Notes: generated by a model from the letters alone, not told the origin. Counted from the first letter of the stretch, positions 16,004 to 24,839 are shown. The stretch is DNA of 64,000 nucleotides from Patescibacteria group bacterium (GCA_018061025.1 JAGOUY010000008.1:1-64000); one strand, 5' to 3'. Made by a program: numbers and translations.

Positions 16004-17155
16004 ATGTTGTCTCGCATTTCTTTTTCTGTTTTATTGGTGCTCGGATCGCTCCTGGCTGGGGTCTTGGGTGGATTTTTGGTGGTTCGATCGTATATTTCTC
16101 CTCAATTTGTCGCCTTACAGCGTTCTGTAAGCGAATATGTGACCCATGTGACGAGTACCGTTCCGTCGCCGGTAGAGGTGATCCGTGTAGAGCGAGAGGC
16201 GGCTGCTCCGATTATCCCAGCCTTTTTTTTACAGAACCGGCGTTCTCCCGTTTTGTTCTTGGTGCGTAAATCTCCTCAGACAGGAGACGCGAATCTTTTT
16301 ACCCAGGATCGTATTGTGGGCGAGGCTATCGTTTTAACGGTAGATGGTTGGCTGCTGACGTCTGCGAGCGCAGTGGAAGGAATGCGTTTGTCTGATTTGT
16401 TGGTGGTGTCTGATGGGCGTAGCTACCCTGTAAAAGAAGGGGTACGCGATACGGCCACGGATCTTGTGTACCTTAAGGTTGTGGCTCAGGATCTATCGGT
16501 GGCGAGCTTTGCTCAGAAGGAGGACGGTGTTGTGGGTCTGCCTGTGTGGGTTGAAACGGTGCCCGGGCGACTTCTTCCTCAAGTGTTATTGGATGTACGG
16601 GGACGACGAGGAGAGATGCCGGTACAAAGTGAACGCTTATCCCGTCGTTTTCTCATGAATACGAGTCTAGCAATGTTGCCTCCGGGTGCCGCCGTTTGGA
16701 ATGCGGCAGGACAATTAATGGGGATCGTGGAAACAACGGATGCAGCGGGAGCGTGGGTTATTCCTACCGTTGAGGCAACGGGAATCTTAAGTTCCTGGCT
16801 TACTGCACGTGAAATTCGACGTCCTACTCTAGGGGTGGCGGGGATTGACGCTTCTCTTATTTTGTCGGAAGCGGGTTCATCCACGCGTGCGGTCAGTGGG
16901 TTTGTGGTGCGTGGCGATCGTGCGCAAGGTGTTTTAGCGGTCGATGCCAAGGGTCCAGCGGCTAAGCTTCTTAAAGAAGGGGATATTATTGAGCGACTAG
17001 ACCGCGATATTTTAGCGGGGGTTTCTGATGTAGGTGAATACTTGGCGCAATATCGTCCTGGGACGATGCTCACGTTGTCTGGAAAACGCATGGGGAAGGC
17101 CTTTGAGGTGACCCTTCCTCTCGGCTCTGTGATCACGAGTGAGGTGTTAAAATAA
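16004..17155 (+). CDS. HtrA-like membrane-anchored pseudoprotease with PDZ domain
   Basis: 383 residues: an N-terminal membrane anchor (about 5-29), a stalk, a trypsin-like domain (about 80-265) and a PDZ-like domain (about 290-380, with GVLAVDAKGPAAKLLKEGDII). The strand order of HtrA is recognisable. Where HtrA has LTNNHVV this protein has LTSASAV (His replaced by Ser, about residue 122). The Asp block TDLVYLKV (about 153) is kept. Where HtrA has GNSGGPLVN it has LPPGAAVWN (catalytic Ser lost). So it should not be a serine protease; it may be a substrate-binding or regulatory homologue. Start at ATG 16004. Confidence 0.75.
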   Translation: MLSRISFSVLLVLGSLLAGVLGGFLVVRSYISPQFVALQRSVSEYVTHVTSTVPSPVEVIRVEREAAAPIIPAFFLQNRRSPVLFLVRKSPQTGDANLFTQDRIVGEAIVLTVDGWLLTSASAVEGMRLSDLLVVSDGRSYPVKEGVRDTATDLVYLKVVAQDLSVASFAQKEDGVVGLPVWVETVPGRLLPQVLLDVRGRRGEMPVQSERLSRRFLMNTSLAMLPPGAAVWNAAGQLMGIVETTDAAGAWVIPTVEATGILSSWLTAREIRRPTLGVAGIDASLILSEAGSSTRAVSGFVVRGDRAQGVLAVDAKGPAAKLLKEGDIIERLDRDILAGVSDVGEYLAQYRPGTMLTLSGKRMGKAFEVTLPLGSVITSEVLK

Positions 17156-17188
17156 CCCCTCCTGTATGAAGGTGGAGAGTGTGGTATC

Positions 17189-17809
17189 ATGAGTGTGCTT
17201 ATGATTCGTCACACGCTTTTAACTGCTTGGCGCTTGCCAGTTGGATTGGCCGTTCTTGGTCTGGTTCTGGCCGTGCTTTTTTCCTTGATTCTGCCGTTTC
17301 AGCGCTCATCGACGGTACGTGTGCTGATCACTCAGCCCACGGCCTCAGGGCTCGATCCATACACTGCTATCAAGTCTACGGAGCGCGTGGCGTCAAGTTT
17401 GTCTGAGTTAATTTATACGACCACGTTCTTTGATAATGTCCTAAGTGCCAATGACCAGATCGACAAGACGTATTTTCCTCAGGATGAGTATGATCGTCGG
17501 CGTTTGTGGCGTCAGTCCATTGAAACGGCGGTTACCCCTGGGACGGGAATCATGTCCTTGAGCGCGTTTCATCGTGATCCTGCGCAAGCGCGCTTAATTG
17601 TAGATGGGGTTGCGCGTGAGATGGCAACGCAAACTCCCACGTACTTTGGGTATAATATTCGTGTTCAAATTATTGATGCTCCTTTAGATTCGCGTTGGTT
17701 TGCTCGCCCTGAGTTTGTCCAAAATGGAGCCTTGGGAGCGGGTCTTGGTGCACTCCTTGGTCTCATGATTATTCTTTGGCGTACTCTTCGTCGCATGATG
17801 GAGAGTTAA
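17189..17809 (+). CDS. Wzz-like chain-length/tyrosine-kinase-adaptor domain protein
   Basis: 206 residues with a helix near the N-terminus (LPVGLAVLGLVLAVLFSLIL) and another near the C-terminus (LGAGLGALLGLMIILW) around an extracytoplasmic domain. This is the two-helix layout of polysaccharide co-polymerases. The C-terminal segment lacks the usual PxxPxxP motif but has IDAPLDSRWFARPEF just before the second helix, as in the family. It may control a surface polymer; no glycosyltransferases are nearby. ATG 17189; ATG 17201 is an alternative. Confidence 0.55.
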   Translation: MSVLMIRHTLLTAWRLPVGLAVLGLVLAVLFSLILPFQRSSTVRVLITQPTASGLDPYTAIKSTERVASSLSELIYTTTFFDNVLSANDQIDKTYFPQDEYDRRRLWRQSIETAVTPGTGIMSLSAFHRDPAQARLIVDGVAREMATQTPTYFGYNIRVQIIDAPLDSRWFARPEFVQNGALGAGLGALLGLMIILWRTLRRMMES

Positions 17810-17816
17810 TCTTCTT

Positions 17817-18563
17817 ATGGTTTTCCTTTTTCCGCTGCTTGGGGTTTTGCTGTTCTTATTGTTTTTTTGTGTGCGACAGGTGAACCAGTATCAACGTGGG
17901 GTGAAATTTTCGTTTGGAAAGTTTACCTCGATCGTCCAACCTGGCTGGCGATTGGTGCTTCCCGTTATCCAGACCATGACCAAGGTTGATATCCGTACTA
18001 AGGCGGTTGAAGTTCCGTACCAAGATGCGATTACCAAGGATAACGTCTCGTGTAAAATAAACGCGGTTATTTATTATAGGATTGTGGATGCGGGCCGTTC
18101 TATTATTGAAGTGGAGAATGTCTGGAATGCGGCTTCCCAATTGGCACAGACCACGATGCGAAATGTAGTCGGTGAACTTAGCCTCGATGACTTGTTAACA
18201 GAGCGCGACCAAGCTTCTGGCCGTATCAAGGAATTGATTGCGACGCATACGGCGAGTTGGGGGATTGAGGTGCAGGGAGTGGAGCTTAAAGATATTTCCT
18301 TGCCAGAAGATATGCAGCGCACGATCGCGAAGCAGGCCGAAGCGGAGCGTGAACGTCGCGCGGTTATTATTAATTCTGAGGGAGAAATTGCGGCCGCAGA
18401 AAATTTGCGTCGCGCGGCGGAAATCTTGTCTTCAAGCCCAGGCGCGCTTCACTTGCGTACGTTGAATTCGATCAATGATATTTCTTCTGACCAATCGAAT
18501 ACCGTAGTGTTTGCCGTTCCGCTAGAGGTTTTAAAGGCGTTTGACGCCTTATCGAAGAGATAG
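17817..18563 (+). CDS. SPFH/Band 7 (slipin-like) membrane protein
   Basis: 248 residues. One N-terminal hydrophobic hairpin/helix (MVFLFPLLGVLLFLLFF) is followed by the SPFH domain: VNQYQRGVKFSFGKF, VQPGWRLVLPVIQ, VEVPYQDAITKDNVSCKINAV, VVGELSLDDLLTERD. A coiled-coil tail follows (KQAEAERERRAVIINSEGE) with AAENLRRAAEIL. This is the stomatin/slipin architecture, which forms ring-like membrane scaffolds often tied to proteases. Last gene of the operon, 7 nt after the Wzz-like gene and 25 nt from the convergent recQ. Confidence 0.93.
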   Translation: MVFLFPLLGVLLFLLFFCVRQVNQYQRGVKFSFGKFTSIVQPGWRLVLPVIQTMTKVDIRTKAVEVPYQDAITKDNVSCKINAVIYYRIVDAGRSIIEVENVWNAASQLAQTTMRNVVGELSLDDLLTERDQASGRIKELIATHTASWGIEVQGVELKDISLPEDMQRTIAKQAEAERERRAVIINSEGEIAAAENLRRAAEILSSSPGALHLRTLNSINDISSDQSNTVVFAVPLEVLKAFDALSKR

Positions 18564-18588
18564 AGGTTTTTCTTTACCTTTCGAGCCT

Positions 18589-20406
18589 TTATTTTTGCTT
18601 TGCTTGTTGTTGTAGGACGAGACGAGCAAGGCGAATTTCTTCGTAGGAGTAGTCCTCACCAAGTCTACGACGAGCGGGGGTTAGCATCCACGAACTCACA
18701 GCTTTGAAGGCGTCTTTAATGCGTGTTAAACGCTCGATATCTGGGAAGAGATGATCTGTTTCGATCGGTTCTTGGGAGGCGATCTTTTCTAGGTGTTGTA
18801 CGATGGTTGATTCCGCGAGTCCGCGTAGACGAGCGATCTCTTGTACAGAGTGATTTTGTAGCAAGTAGCTTTTTGTTTCGCTGAGCGTATCGCTTGTTTC
18901 TACTAAGGATGTTGGAGTGGGTATTGGAATGGTTGTGGTATCTGGTTTGTCGCCATGTGTTTTGGCGTAGGTCGAGATGGTTTGCAGAAAGACCGCTCCA
19001 AAGGCTTTATCTTTTTCTGCGCCTACGCCATAGATGCGTCGAAAGGAAGCGGGGGATTGAGGATAGCTGCTGGCCATTTCACGGAGAGAACGATCGCCAA
19101 AAATAAGATAGGCGGCGATGCCACGGCTATCGGCGAGGCGTTTGCGCAGGGCGCGGAGTTCCTCAAAGAGATCGAGATCGTATCCTTCCTCGGTATTTTT
19201 TGGTGCGTAGGTTTCGGCTTGTTCGCCAAGACAACGATCGCAGTTTTGGCAGTTTGTGTCTGACCAGCGCTCGCCAAAGTATTCTAATAAGTGCTTGCGT
19301 CGGCAATGGGTGGTTTGGGCGTAGCGCATCATGTCTTCTACTTGTTTGCGTGCACGCACTTGTTCATCTGGATCGGGCATTTGTCGAATGAAGTATTCGC
19401 GTTTCCAACGATCACCCGCACTGAAAAAGAAGAGGCAGGTGCTAGGGAGCCCGTCACGGCCTGCGCGGCCTGTTTCTTGGTAGTAGCCTTCGACGGAGCG
19501 AGGGAGGTCGGCATGGATAACGAGGCGGACATTGGGTTTGTCGATGCCCATGCCAAAAGCGATCGTGGCGACGATGATGGGACATTCATCACGGATGAAT
19601 TTTTCTTGGGTTTCGCGTCGGAGACGGTCTTCTAGTCCGGCGTGATAGGGGAGGGCTTGGTAGCCGTTTTGATTGAGCTTAAGGGCGATTTTTTCTGTTT
19701 CTTTACGGGATAAACAATAAATAATGGCAGAGGATCCGCGCACGCTCTCTAGGGCGCGCATGGCGGTTTTAATCCAGGTCTGTTTAGGGCGAACGAGGTA
19801 GGTGAGATTGGGACGGTTGAAGCTGGAAAGAAAAAGTCTACCGTTTTTTAATTGTAATTGATTGATGATGTCTTGGCGCACGCGTTCGTTAGCGGTGGCT
19901 GTTAAGGCGATCCAAGGAATATTAGGAAAAAGCTCTCGTAGATTGGCGAGATTGCGATAATCGGGACGAAAATCATGCCCCCATTCAGAAATACAGTGGG
20001 CTTCGTCCACGGTGATGAGACGGATAGGTAGGCGTTGTAATAGAAGTCGAAAAGCAGGATTTGCAAGCCGTTCTGGAGCGAGGTATAAAAGGCTTAATTC
20101 ATTGCGACGCGCTTGTTCTAGGATCTGTTGGATTTCTGCAGGTGCCAGAGTGCTATTGATGGACGCGGCTCGTACGCCATTAGCGCGTAATCCGTCGACC
20201 TGGTCTTTCATGAGGGCAATGAGCGGGGATACGACGAGGGTGACGCCGTCTAACGCCAAGGCAGGGAGCTGGTAGCATAAAGATTTGCCGCTTCCGGTGG
20301 GCATGATGACACAAGTGTCACGTCCCGCCATGACATGGTTGATGATCTCCTCTTGGAGAGGGCGAAAGCTTTCGAAGCCGAAATATTGTTTGAGAAGGTG
20401 GCGCAT
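18589..20406 (-). CDS. recQ: ATP-dependent DNA helicase RecQ
   Basis: 605 residues starting MRHLLKQYFGFESFRPLQ at 20406, with GGAG about 8 nt upstream. Motif I is MPTGSGKSLCYQLPA, motif II VDEAHCISEWGHDFRPDY, motif VI ETGRAGRDGLPS. The zinc-binding part has CRRKHLLEYFGE, then CQNCDRC. An HRDC-like domain follows (LRALRKRLADSRGIAAYLIF, GDRSLREMA). The C-terminal helix-turn-helix segment (SVQEIARLRGLAESTIVQHL) is of the kind found in Helicase C-terminal HTH_40 extensions. Acts in recombination and fork repair. Confidence 0.96.
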   Translation of the reverse strand: MRHLLKQYFGFESFRPLQEEIINHVMAGRDTCVIMPTGSGKSLCYQLPALALDGVTLVVSPLIALMKDQVDGLRANGVRAASINSTLAPAEIQQILEQARRNELSLLYLAPERLANPAFRLLLQRLPIRLITVDEAHCISEWGHDFRPDYRNLANLRELFPNIPWIALTATANERVRQDIINQLQLKNGRLFLSSFNRPNLTYLVRPKQTWIKTAMRALESVRGSSAIIYCLSRKETEKIALKLNQNGYQALPYHAGLEDRLRRETQEKFIRDECPIIVATIAFGMGIDKPNVRLVIHADLPRSVEGYYQETGRAGRDGLPSTCLFFFSAGDRWKREYFIRQMPDPDEQVRARKQVEDMMRYAQTTHCRRKHLLEYFGERWSDTNCQNCDRCLGEQAETYAPKNTEEGYDLDLFEELRALRKRLADSRGIAAYLIFGDRSLREMASSYPQSPASFRRIYGVGAEKDKAFGAVFLQTISTYAKTHGDKPDTTTIPIPTPTSLVETSDTLSETKSYLLQNHSVQEIARLRGLAESTIVQHLEKIASQEPIETDHLFPDIERLTRIKDAFKAVSSWMLTPARRRLGEDYSYEEIRLARLVLQQQAKQK

Positions 20407-20463
20407 AGCTATACTCCGTTCCATGAAATGGGGGTCTTTGTCAAGAGCAAGAGGATGAGACGT

Positions 20464-20493
20464 AACACCCTCCGTCGTATGACAGAGGGTGTT
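20464..20493. terminator. Hairpin terminator downstream of the 57-residue ORF
   Basis: AACACCCTC/GAGGGTGTT closes a 12-nt loop; the T-rich sequence 3' on the plus strand is imperfect. It separates the minus-strand small gene from recQ. Confidence 0.6.
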
Positions 20494-20512
20494 GGTGTTT
20501 TATGAGGTTGTG

Positions 20513-20686
20513 TTACTCGCTTTGACGCTTAGACTGGCCGGTATTTCCTTCTTGTTTTGCGTCTGTGGATACATTATGGTCTTTTGTGCCGGATTGTGTG
20601 CTCGTGGCTGACTCATTTTTTCCTGCAGCTCTCCCTTTTTCCTCTGGATTCATATTACGTCCGCCTTGGTCGTTATATGTAGACAT
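20513..20686 (-). CDS. Small hydrophilic low-complexity protein
   Basis: 57 residues starting MSTYNDQGGRNMNPEEKGR. It is rich in Gly, Asn, Gln, Ser, Thr and Lys with no hydrophobic core, so probably disordered. Composition recalls small stress proteins of the KGG/Con-10 kind, but no GGxxR repeat is clear. The downstream hairpin supports a real transcript. Longer upstream in-frame codons look non-coding. The 243 nt upstream of it (20687-20929) are AT-rich and contain only a small GC palindrome near 20740-20762. Confidence 0.45.
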   Translation of the reverse strand: MSTYNDQGGRNMNPEEKGRAAGKNESATSTQSGTKDHNVSTDAKQEGNTGQSKRQSE

Positions 20687-20929
20687 ATGGTTGGAGGTTA
20701 AGGAATGAATGCAGAGCTCTTTTTCCCCGGCCGTCATACGAGTGCACGCCGTATCACGGCGCAGATCACAAGGGCTCAGGCGAGATCGTATCAATAATTG
20801 TTTGATAGAAGCTTTCCTGAAAACTTGTGCCTATTTTTACCGTACGCCTGTCAAAAATAGACGTCAAGAAATATTGTGCATAATATTTTAAATGGCCTTT
20901 ATTTATTAGTTGTTAGAACGGCATGTGCT

Positions 20930-21664
20930 TTAAGACGAGATGATCGCTTTCATGTGTTTGTATTTGTTCCATAGGGTTCGCAGGATTCTGATGACCATGA
21001 GGGGCCACTGCAGGAGATACCAGATTATTAGGATGCCTGCAGCGCAATACCCAGCGATTGCGCGTTTTGATAGGTGATATGCAGGATTGTCGGCAATGTG
21101 AAGATTGTTTGGAAAGGAGATGTCTAAGACAATAAGTGTTATGAAGATGCCGAAAGGAAGGAGCCATGGAATGATGGCTTGAGCAACGAGGCTTGCGAGG
21201 TATTCTTTGGTTTGACCTACCTTGGTTAGGCGTAGCCCTAGGAAGATAGCGCTTAAGAGAAAGAGGGGAGCGGCGAGGATATAAAAGAAGATTCTCATTG
21301 AACGCGCATACGGATCTTCTAGAAGAGTTATGTCATTCTTTTCGCTCGGAGAGTAGGTGATTGCGACTGAGCTTCCAATAGCTAATGGTTGTTCGGACGA
21401 GGAGGTGCGTAGCGTTACCTCTCTGTTCGTGCCTCCCGCATCTTTAAACGATAAAACAGGGGTAAAGAGCGTGCCTTTATTTGTTGAGCTGGTGGTATAT
21501 GCAATGACCTCTGCTTGGGTCTGTTTATGATCGGGGCCAGGAGTTGTTTCAAAACAAGCGGGGAGTAAGAATGCCAAAATGAACCCGAGAACGCCATACT
21601 TGATCCAGAACGGGATCAAGGGTGGTGACGTGGGTATAGAAGAGAGGTCTGAAAGGGAGCGCAT
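20930..21664 (-). CDS. DUF3592-type membrane protein
   Basis: 244 residues. A hydrophobic N-terminal segment (LGFILAFLLPACFETTPGP) could be a lipoprotein signal or a first helix. A beta-rich domain follows (AEVIAYTTSSTNKGTLFTPVLSF, then IGSSVAITYSPSEKNDI), matching the pattern of DUF3592 proteins, then three or four membrane helices. A second, shorter DUF3592 gene is at 28019-28414. Function unknown. Confidence 0.6.
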   Translation of the reverse strand: MRSLSDLSSIPTSPPLIPFWIKYGVLGFILAFLLPACFETTPGPDHKQTQAEVIAYTTSSTNKGTLFTPVLSFKDAGGTNREVTLRTSSSEQPLAIGSSVAITYSPSEKNDITLLEDPYARSMRIFFYILAAPLFLLSAIFLGLRLTKVGQTKEYLASLVAQAIIPWLLPFGIFITLIVLDISFPNNLHIADNPAYHLSKRAIAGYCAAGILIIWYLLQWPLMVIRILRTLWNKYKHMKAIISS

Positions 21665-21668
21665 ATCA

Positions 21669-21878
21669 TCAGCTATTTATATCGGTATCTTCGATGTATT
21701 GCACGCGACCCACATCGCCACTTGTAAGGCGTACTTTGATTCCACGGGGATGGATAGGGGCGCTTGTAAGGATTTCTTGTACGATGCCTTGGGTGCCGAG
21801 ACCCGAGGGTTGGTGTTCTTTTTTGACGATGATCACGGCTAAGCCGGGGTAGATGTGTTTGCGGATGGTGCCGTCCAT
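21669..21878 (-). CDS. YwbE family protein (DUF2196)
   Basis: 69 residues starting MDGTIRKHIYPGLAVIIVKK. The block TQGIVQEILTSAPIHPRGIK and VRLTSGDVGRVQYI are the YwbE signature, and the length is right. A small beta protein of unknown role, widespread in bacteria and archaea. It ends 4 nt before the DUF3592 start, so the two form a pair. Confidence 0.88.
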   Translation of the reverse strand: MDGTIRKHIYPGLAVIIVKKEHQPSGLGTQGIVQEILTSAPIHPRGIKVRLTSGDVGRVQYIEDTDINS

Positions 21879-21923
21879 ACAATGATTTATTACGTCTAAG
21901 CCCAATTTTTGTCTAGGAAGTAT

Positions 21924-22304
21924 TTATTCTAAGGAGTCATCATCTAATATAAATTCATTTCCATCTGGATCGGCGATGACGGCATTCCATCCGCCCCAGA
22001 ATTGTTGGACGGGTTCGACGATGATTGGGATGCCTTGCTTGCGCCAGGTCTCGACGGTTTCTTTGAGGTTGGGTACATGGAAAATGGCTGATATGCGTCC
22101 ACCGATGTGTGCTTTTCTGAAGCCCTCGGCTCGTTTTTCGTTTTCTGTTTCAATATAGAAGACATTTGTTCCTAGGCGCATTTCTAAAAACTCTGGAGGA
22201 CGATATTCTACGACTTCCATTCCAAAGATATCCTCGTACCATTTTTTCGAACGTTCCAGGTCTTTTACAAAAAAGATGTTTGCGGTGAGAGAGATATTTT
22301 TCAT
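21924..22304 (-). CDS. VOC/glyoxalase-fold protein
   Basis: 126 residues starting MKNISLTANIFFVKDLERSK. The paired beta-alpha-beta-beta-beta modules are evident: WYEDIFGMEVVEY and FLEMRLGTNVFYIE, then ISAIFHVPNLKETVE and VIADPDGNEFILDDD. The ADPDGN-E-F/L turn is typical of the vicinal-oxygen-chelate family (dioxygenases, fosfomycin/bleomycin resistance, lyases). The substrate cannot be told. Overlaps the upstream gene as ATGA. Confidence 0.85.
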   Translation of the reverse strand: MKNISLTANIFFVKDLERSKKWYEDIFGMEVVEYRPPEFLEMRLGTNVFYIETENEKRAEGFRKAHIGGRISAIFHVPNLKETVETWRKQGIPIIVEPVQQFWGGWNAVIADPDGNEFILDDDSLE

Positions 22305-23038
22305 AGAGGAGAGTAGCTTGAGCCTAATATACTTCTGAAAGCGGCACATTCGTCAGCTGCTCTGTGACGATCTTCGTCTGCAAAGTAGATATGGACGTCA
22401 TGCGCAGAAAAAAGCGTGATGAATCGGATAGATCCCTTTTCTCCACACGCTGACCAGCGATCACTGAACCAGGTGAGAGAGAATCCGCGTTCTTTTGCGG
22501 TATGTTTAACGTCATCTAACGTATTGATGTTTGTTCCTCTTATGTGGAGTTCTGGCACGGAGGGGTTGTTATGTCCCGTAAACAAGCGTCGTTGCCAGGC
22601 GTGACGAAAAAGGTAGCTCTCGAATGTTTCCGCGACGGTCTCTAGGATGCGTTCGTTGTTGTTTATGATGACGCATGGTTCGGGAGCATCATCTCTATAG
22701 AGGAGTGCGCGTGCAAAGGTTGAGCCATTGGTGCTGATTCGGAAGGAATTTGTCGGTTGGTAGTCTTTCCAGTCGTTTCCACAGCGCTCTAGATACGCAG
22801 CGACGGATTTGGCGGAGCACTCAGCGTCCAAGGCTAAGCGCAGGGGGCCATCGTTTGTTCCCATGAGACGTAGGTAGTCTAAGTAGAGTGCTGGGAGAGG
22901 TTGATCCGCATACGCCAATAGGGCTTCGATGTCTTTTTCGTCCGCTCCCACGCATGCAGTCATGCGTGGATCACCTGCGAAGAGCTCTTGGAAGAATGCG
23001 AGGAACTCTTGGCCTTTGGGTGATACGGTAGATGACAT
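22301..23038 (-). CDS. SMI1/KNR4 (SUKH)-like protein, tentative
   Basis: 245 residues, soluble. The N-terminal block (IEALLAYADQPLPALYLDYLRLMGTNDGPL) resembles the start of SUKH/SMI1-KNR4 domains, in which a short helix and P-x2-hydrophobic-x2-Y/F-L-x3-G precede a beta sheet. The C-terminal half (SVPELHIRGTNINTLDDVKH) is unassigned. SUKH proteins often act as immunity proteins against toxins, but no toxin is adjacent. Coupled by ATGA to the VOC gene. Confidence 0.5.
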   Translation of the reverse strand: MSSTVSPKGQEFLAFFQELFAGDPRMTACVGADEKDIEALLAYADQPLPALYLDYLRLMGTNDGPLRLALDAECSAKSVAAYLERCGNDWKDYQPTNSFRISTNGSTFARALLYRDDAPEPCVIINNNERILETVAETFESYLFRHAWQRRLFTGHNNPSVPELHIRGTNINTLDDVKHTAKERGFSLTWFSDRWSACGEKGSIRFITLFSAHDVHIYFADEDRHRAADECAAFRSILGSSYSPL

Positions 23039-23078
23039 AATGTTGATGCAAGCCTTTGGAATTCCTTTTGAAAAGATT

Positions 23079-23744
23079 TTAAATAGTTAAATGCTTGGTA
23101 TATCCGAGGGCTAAAAGCTCTTCGTAGGCTTCCCAAACGTCTGTAGGAACTTCTTGAGGGATTTGGATGCCGAGTTTGCCGTAGAGTTTTATCCGTTGGA
23201 GATCACCGACGAGGAGATTGATCATTAGTTCTTTGGAAATGTCTTTGGTGGGGTAGTCTTCAAAAGATATTTGAGGCGAGGTTACGATACCGTCTAGTTC
23301 TGGCCATTCTTTTTTGTAGGTCGCGTAGGTGCGACGTTCCATGTAGGGCTTTTGAATGAGAATGAGGGATTCAATCTCTAATCCTTTTTCTTTTAGGAGC
23401 TCTCGTGTCAAGCGAATATTCTCTCCCGTATTTGTCGAACGGTTTTCTATAAGGATAGCTTGTTCCGGTACGCCCATTTCTTTGGCTTTATCGGCGAATA
23501 CTTCCGCCTCTGGTTTAGAGAAGAGATTTTTTGTTAATGCTCCTACGTTGCCCGAAAAGACGATGAAGGGTGCGTATCCTTGGGTGAATAGCTCGACAGC
23601 TCTATCCACGACGCGTAAGTCGTTGCTGCCTAGGACAAAAATCCCATCCGCTTTTCTTACTACTTGATGCATCAGATGGTAGTCCCAAATTTTTTTGGCG
23701 AGCTTGTCGGTATAGCTCTCGGATGTATCCATTTCATCTTTCAT
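23079..23744 (-). CDS. YdcF/DUF218 (SanA/ElyC-like) protein
   Basis: 221 residues from ATG 23744. Core motifs are ADGIFVLGSNDLRVVDRAVE, APFIVFSGNVG, EVFADKAKEMGVPEQAILIE, STNTGENI and LILIQKPYMERRTYATYKK, all typical of YdcF-like proteins. Unlike SanA/ElyC there is no N-terminal membrane anchor, so it is probably cytoplasmic. E. coli YdcF binds S-adenosylmethionine; the biochemical role remains unclear. Confidence 0.9.
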   Translation of the reverse strand: MKDEMDTSESYTDKLAKKIWDYHLMHQVVRKADGIFVLGSNDLRVVDRAVELFTQGYAPFIVFSGNVGALTKNLFSKPEAEVFADKAKEMGVPEQAILIENRSTNTGENIRLTRELLKEKGLEIESLILIQKPYMERRTYATYKKEWPELDGIVTSPQISFEDYPTKDISKELMINLLVGDLQRIKLYGKLGIQIPQEVPTDVWEAYEELLALGYTKHLTI

Positions 23745-23891
23745 AAAATTCAATGGGGAGTCTGTTAGGATCTTTGGTGAAGTAAAAGCGTTTGCCCCTG
23801 TATCTGTCTACCGAGATCAGTTCTGTTTCGGTGGCGTGTGTTTGGGCTTTAGTTCACTTAATTAGGCTTTAAACCATGAAAATATACGTAT

Positions 23892-23944
23892 AATTGATCA
23901 ATTTTCACGTTTATATTGACAAAATCGTGAAGATAGTCTAATAT
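23892..23944 (+). promoter_or_regulatory. fic promoter with upstream palindrome
   Basis: TTGACA (23916-23921), a 17-nt spacer and TAATAT (23939-23944) form a strong promoter. The predicted start of transcription (about 23951) is only 3-4 nt before ATG 23955, so the mRNA would be leaderless. AATTGATCAATT (23892-23903) is a perfect 12-bp palindrome 12 nt before the -35 box and could be an operator. Confidence 0.7.
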
Positions 23945-23954
23945 GTAGAGAATT

Positions 23955-24839
23955 ATGCCAAAGGTACTTGCTGTTTATAGCAGGATCGCTTCTTTGCGTG
24001 AGAGGTATTATACCCTTTCGACGGGAAAAGAGGCGTTGCTTCGATTGATTGATGAGGCAGAAGTGGCGGAGCAAGTATATGATTCGAATGCGATTGAAAA
24101 TAGCACGCTTAGTCTCGAAGAAACGGAAAAAATCCTGCTTCAAATTGACTTGGATCGTTTTGTGAGTGAGCGGGAGCTATTTGAAACAAAAAATCTAGCT
24201 CGTGTTGTTGCCTACATGCATAGCACGGCAAAAGGTCAGGAACTGACCCTCGAGATGATGACCTTGCTTCACAAGATGCTTATTTCTAATATTCGAGATG
24301 ATATTGCGGGCAGGTTCCGTCAGTCGGGGGAGTATGTACGGGTTGGAAATCATATCGCGCCTGCTCCACAAGACGTAAAGGGTCAGCTTGAGAGGATGCT
24401 TTCTGAATATAATGCCACAAGCCATAAAAATATTATTGAACGTATTGCGCGTCTCCATTTAGCATTTGAACATACGCATCCATTTGTTGATGGGAATGGT
24501 CGCATTGGAAGAGTGATCAACAATTATCTTCTTGTTCGAGAGGGTTTTGTGCCGATTAATATTAAATTTATCGACCGCGAACTCTACTATCGATCTTTCA
24601 AGGAATTTGATGAAAAAGGAACGACGAAGATCATGGAGGAAATTGTGGGAAAAGCTCTCACAAATAGCTACCATAAACGATTGGCGTATTTGGAGAGCCT
24701 AGAAATAGTATCGCTTGGAGAGTACGGCAAGAGGACTAAGCTTTCTCATTCAAATCTGCTTAATAAAGCACATCGACAAACGATCCCTGCCTTCCTAGAA
24801 AAAGGGGTATGGAAGATTGGGCTAGAGAAGATCCGCTGA
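23955..24839 (+). CDS. Fic family protein (AMP-transferase type)
   Basis: 294 residues. The catalytic motif HPFVDGNGRIGR is intact, including the base His and both Arg/Gly residues. An N-terminal SNAIEN (about residues 39-44) fits the (S/T)xxxE(G/N) inhibitory helix, so this is likely a class II, self-inhibited Fic enzyme. C-terminal to the Fic core lies a segment like a winged helix (LSHSNLLNKAHRQTIPAFLE). Such proteins AMPylate target proteins or themselves. It overlaps the convergent HAD gene by 18 bp. Confidence 0.93.
   Translation: MPKVLAVYSRIASLRERYYTLSTGKEALLRLIDEAEVAEQVYDSNAIENSTLSLEETEKILLQIDLDRFVSERELFETKNLARVVAYMHSTAKGQELTLEMMTLLHKMLISNIRDDIAGRFRQSGEYVRVGNHIAPAPQDVKGQLERMLSEYNATSHKNIIERIARLHLAFEHTHPFVDGNGRIGRVINNYLLVREGFVPINIKFIDRELYYRSFKEFDEKGTTKIMEEIVGKALTNSYHKRLAYLESLEIVSLGEYGKRTKLSHSNLLNKAHRQTIPAFLEKGVWKIGLEKIR

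Noticed and set aside
16004..17155. Calling the protein an active DegP/HtrA protease
   Set aside because: The His and Ser positions of the triad are replaced, so activity is not supported.
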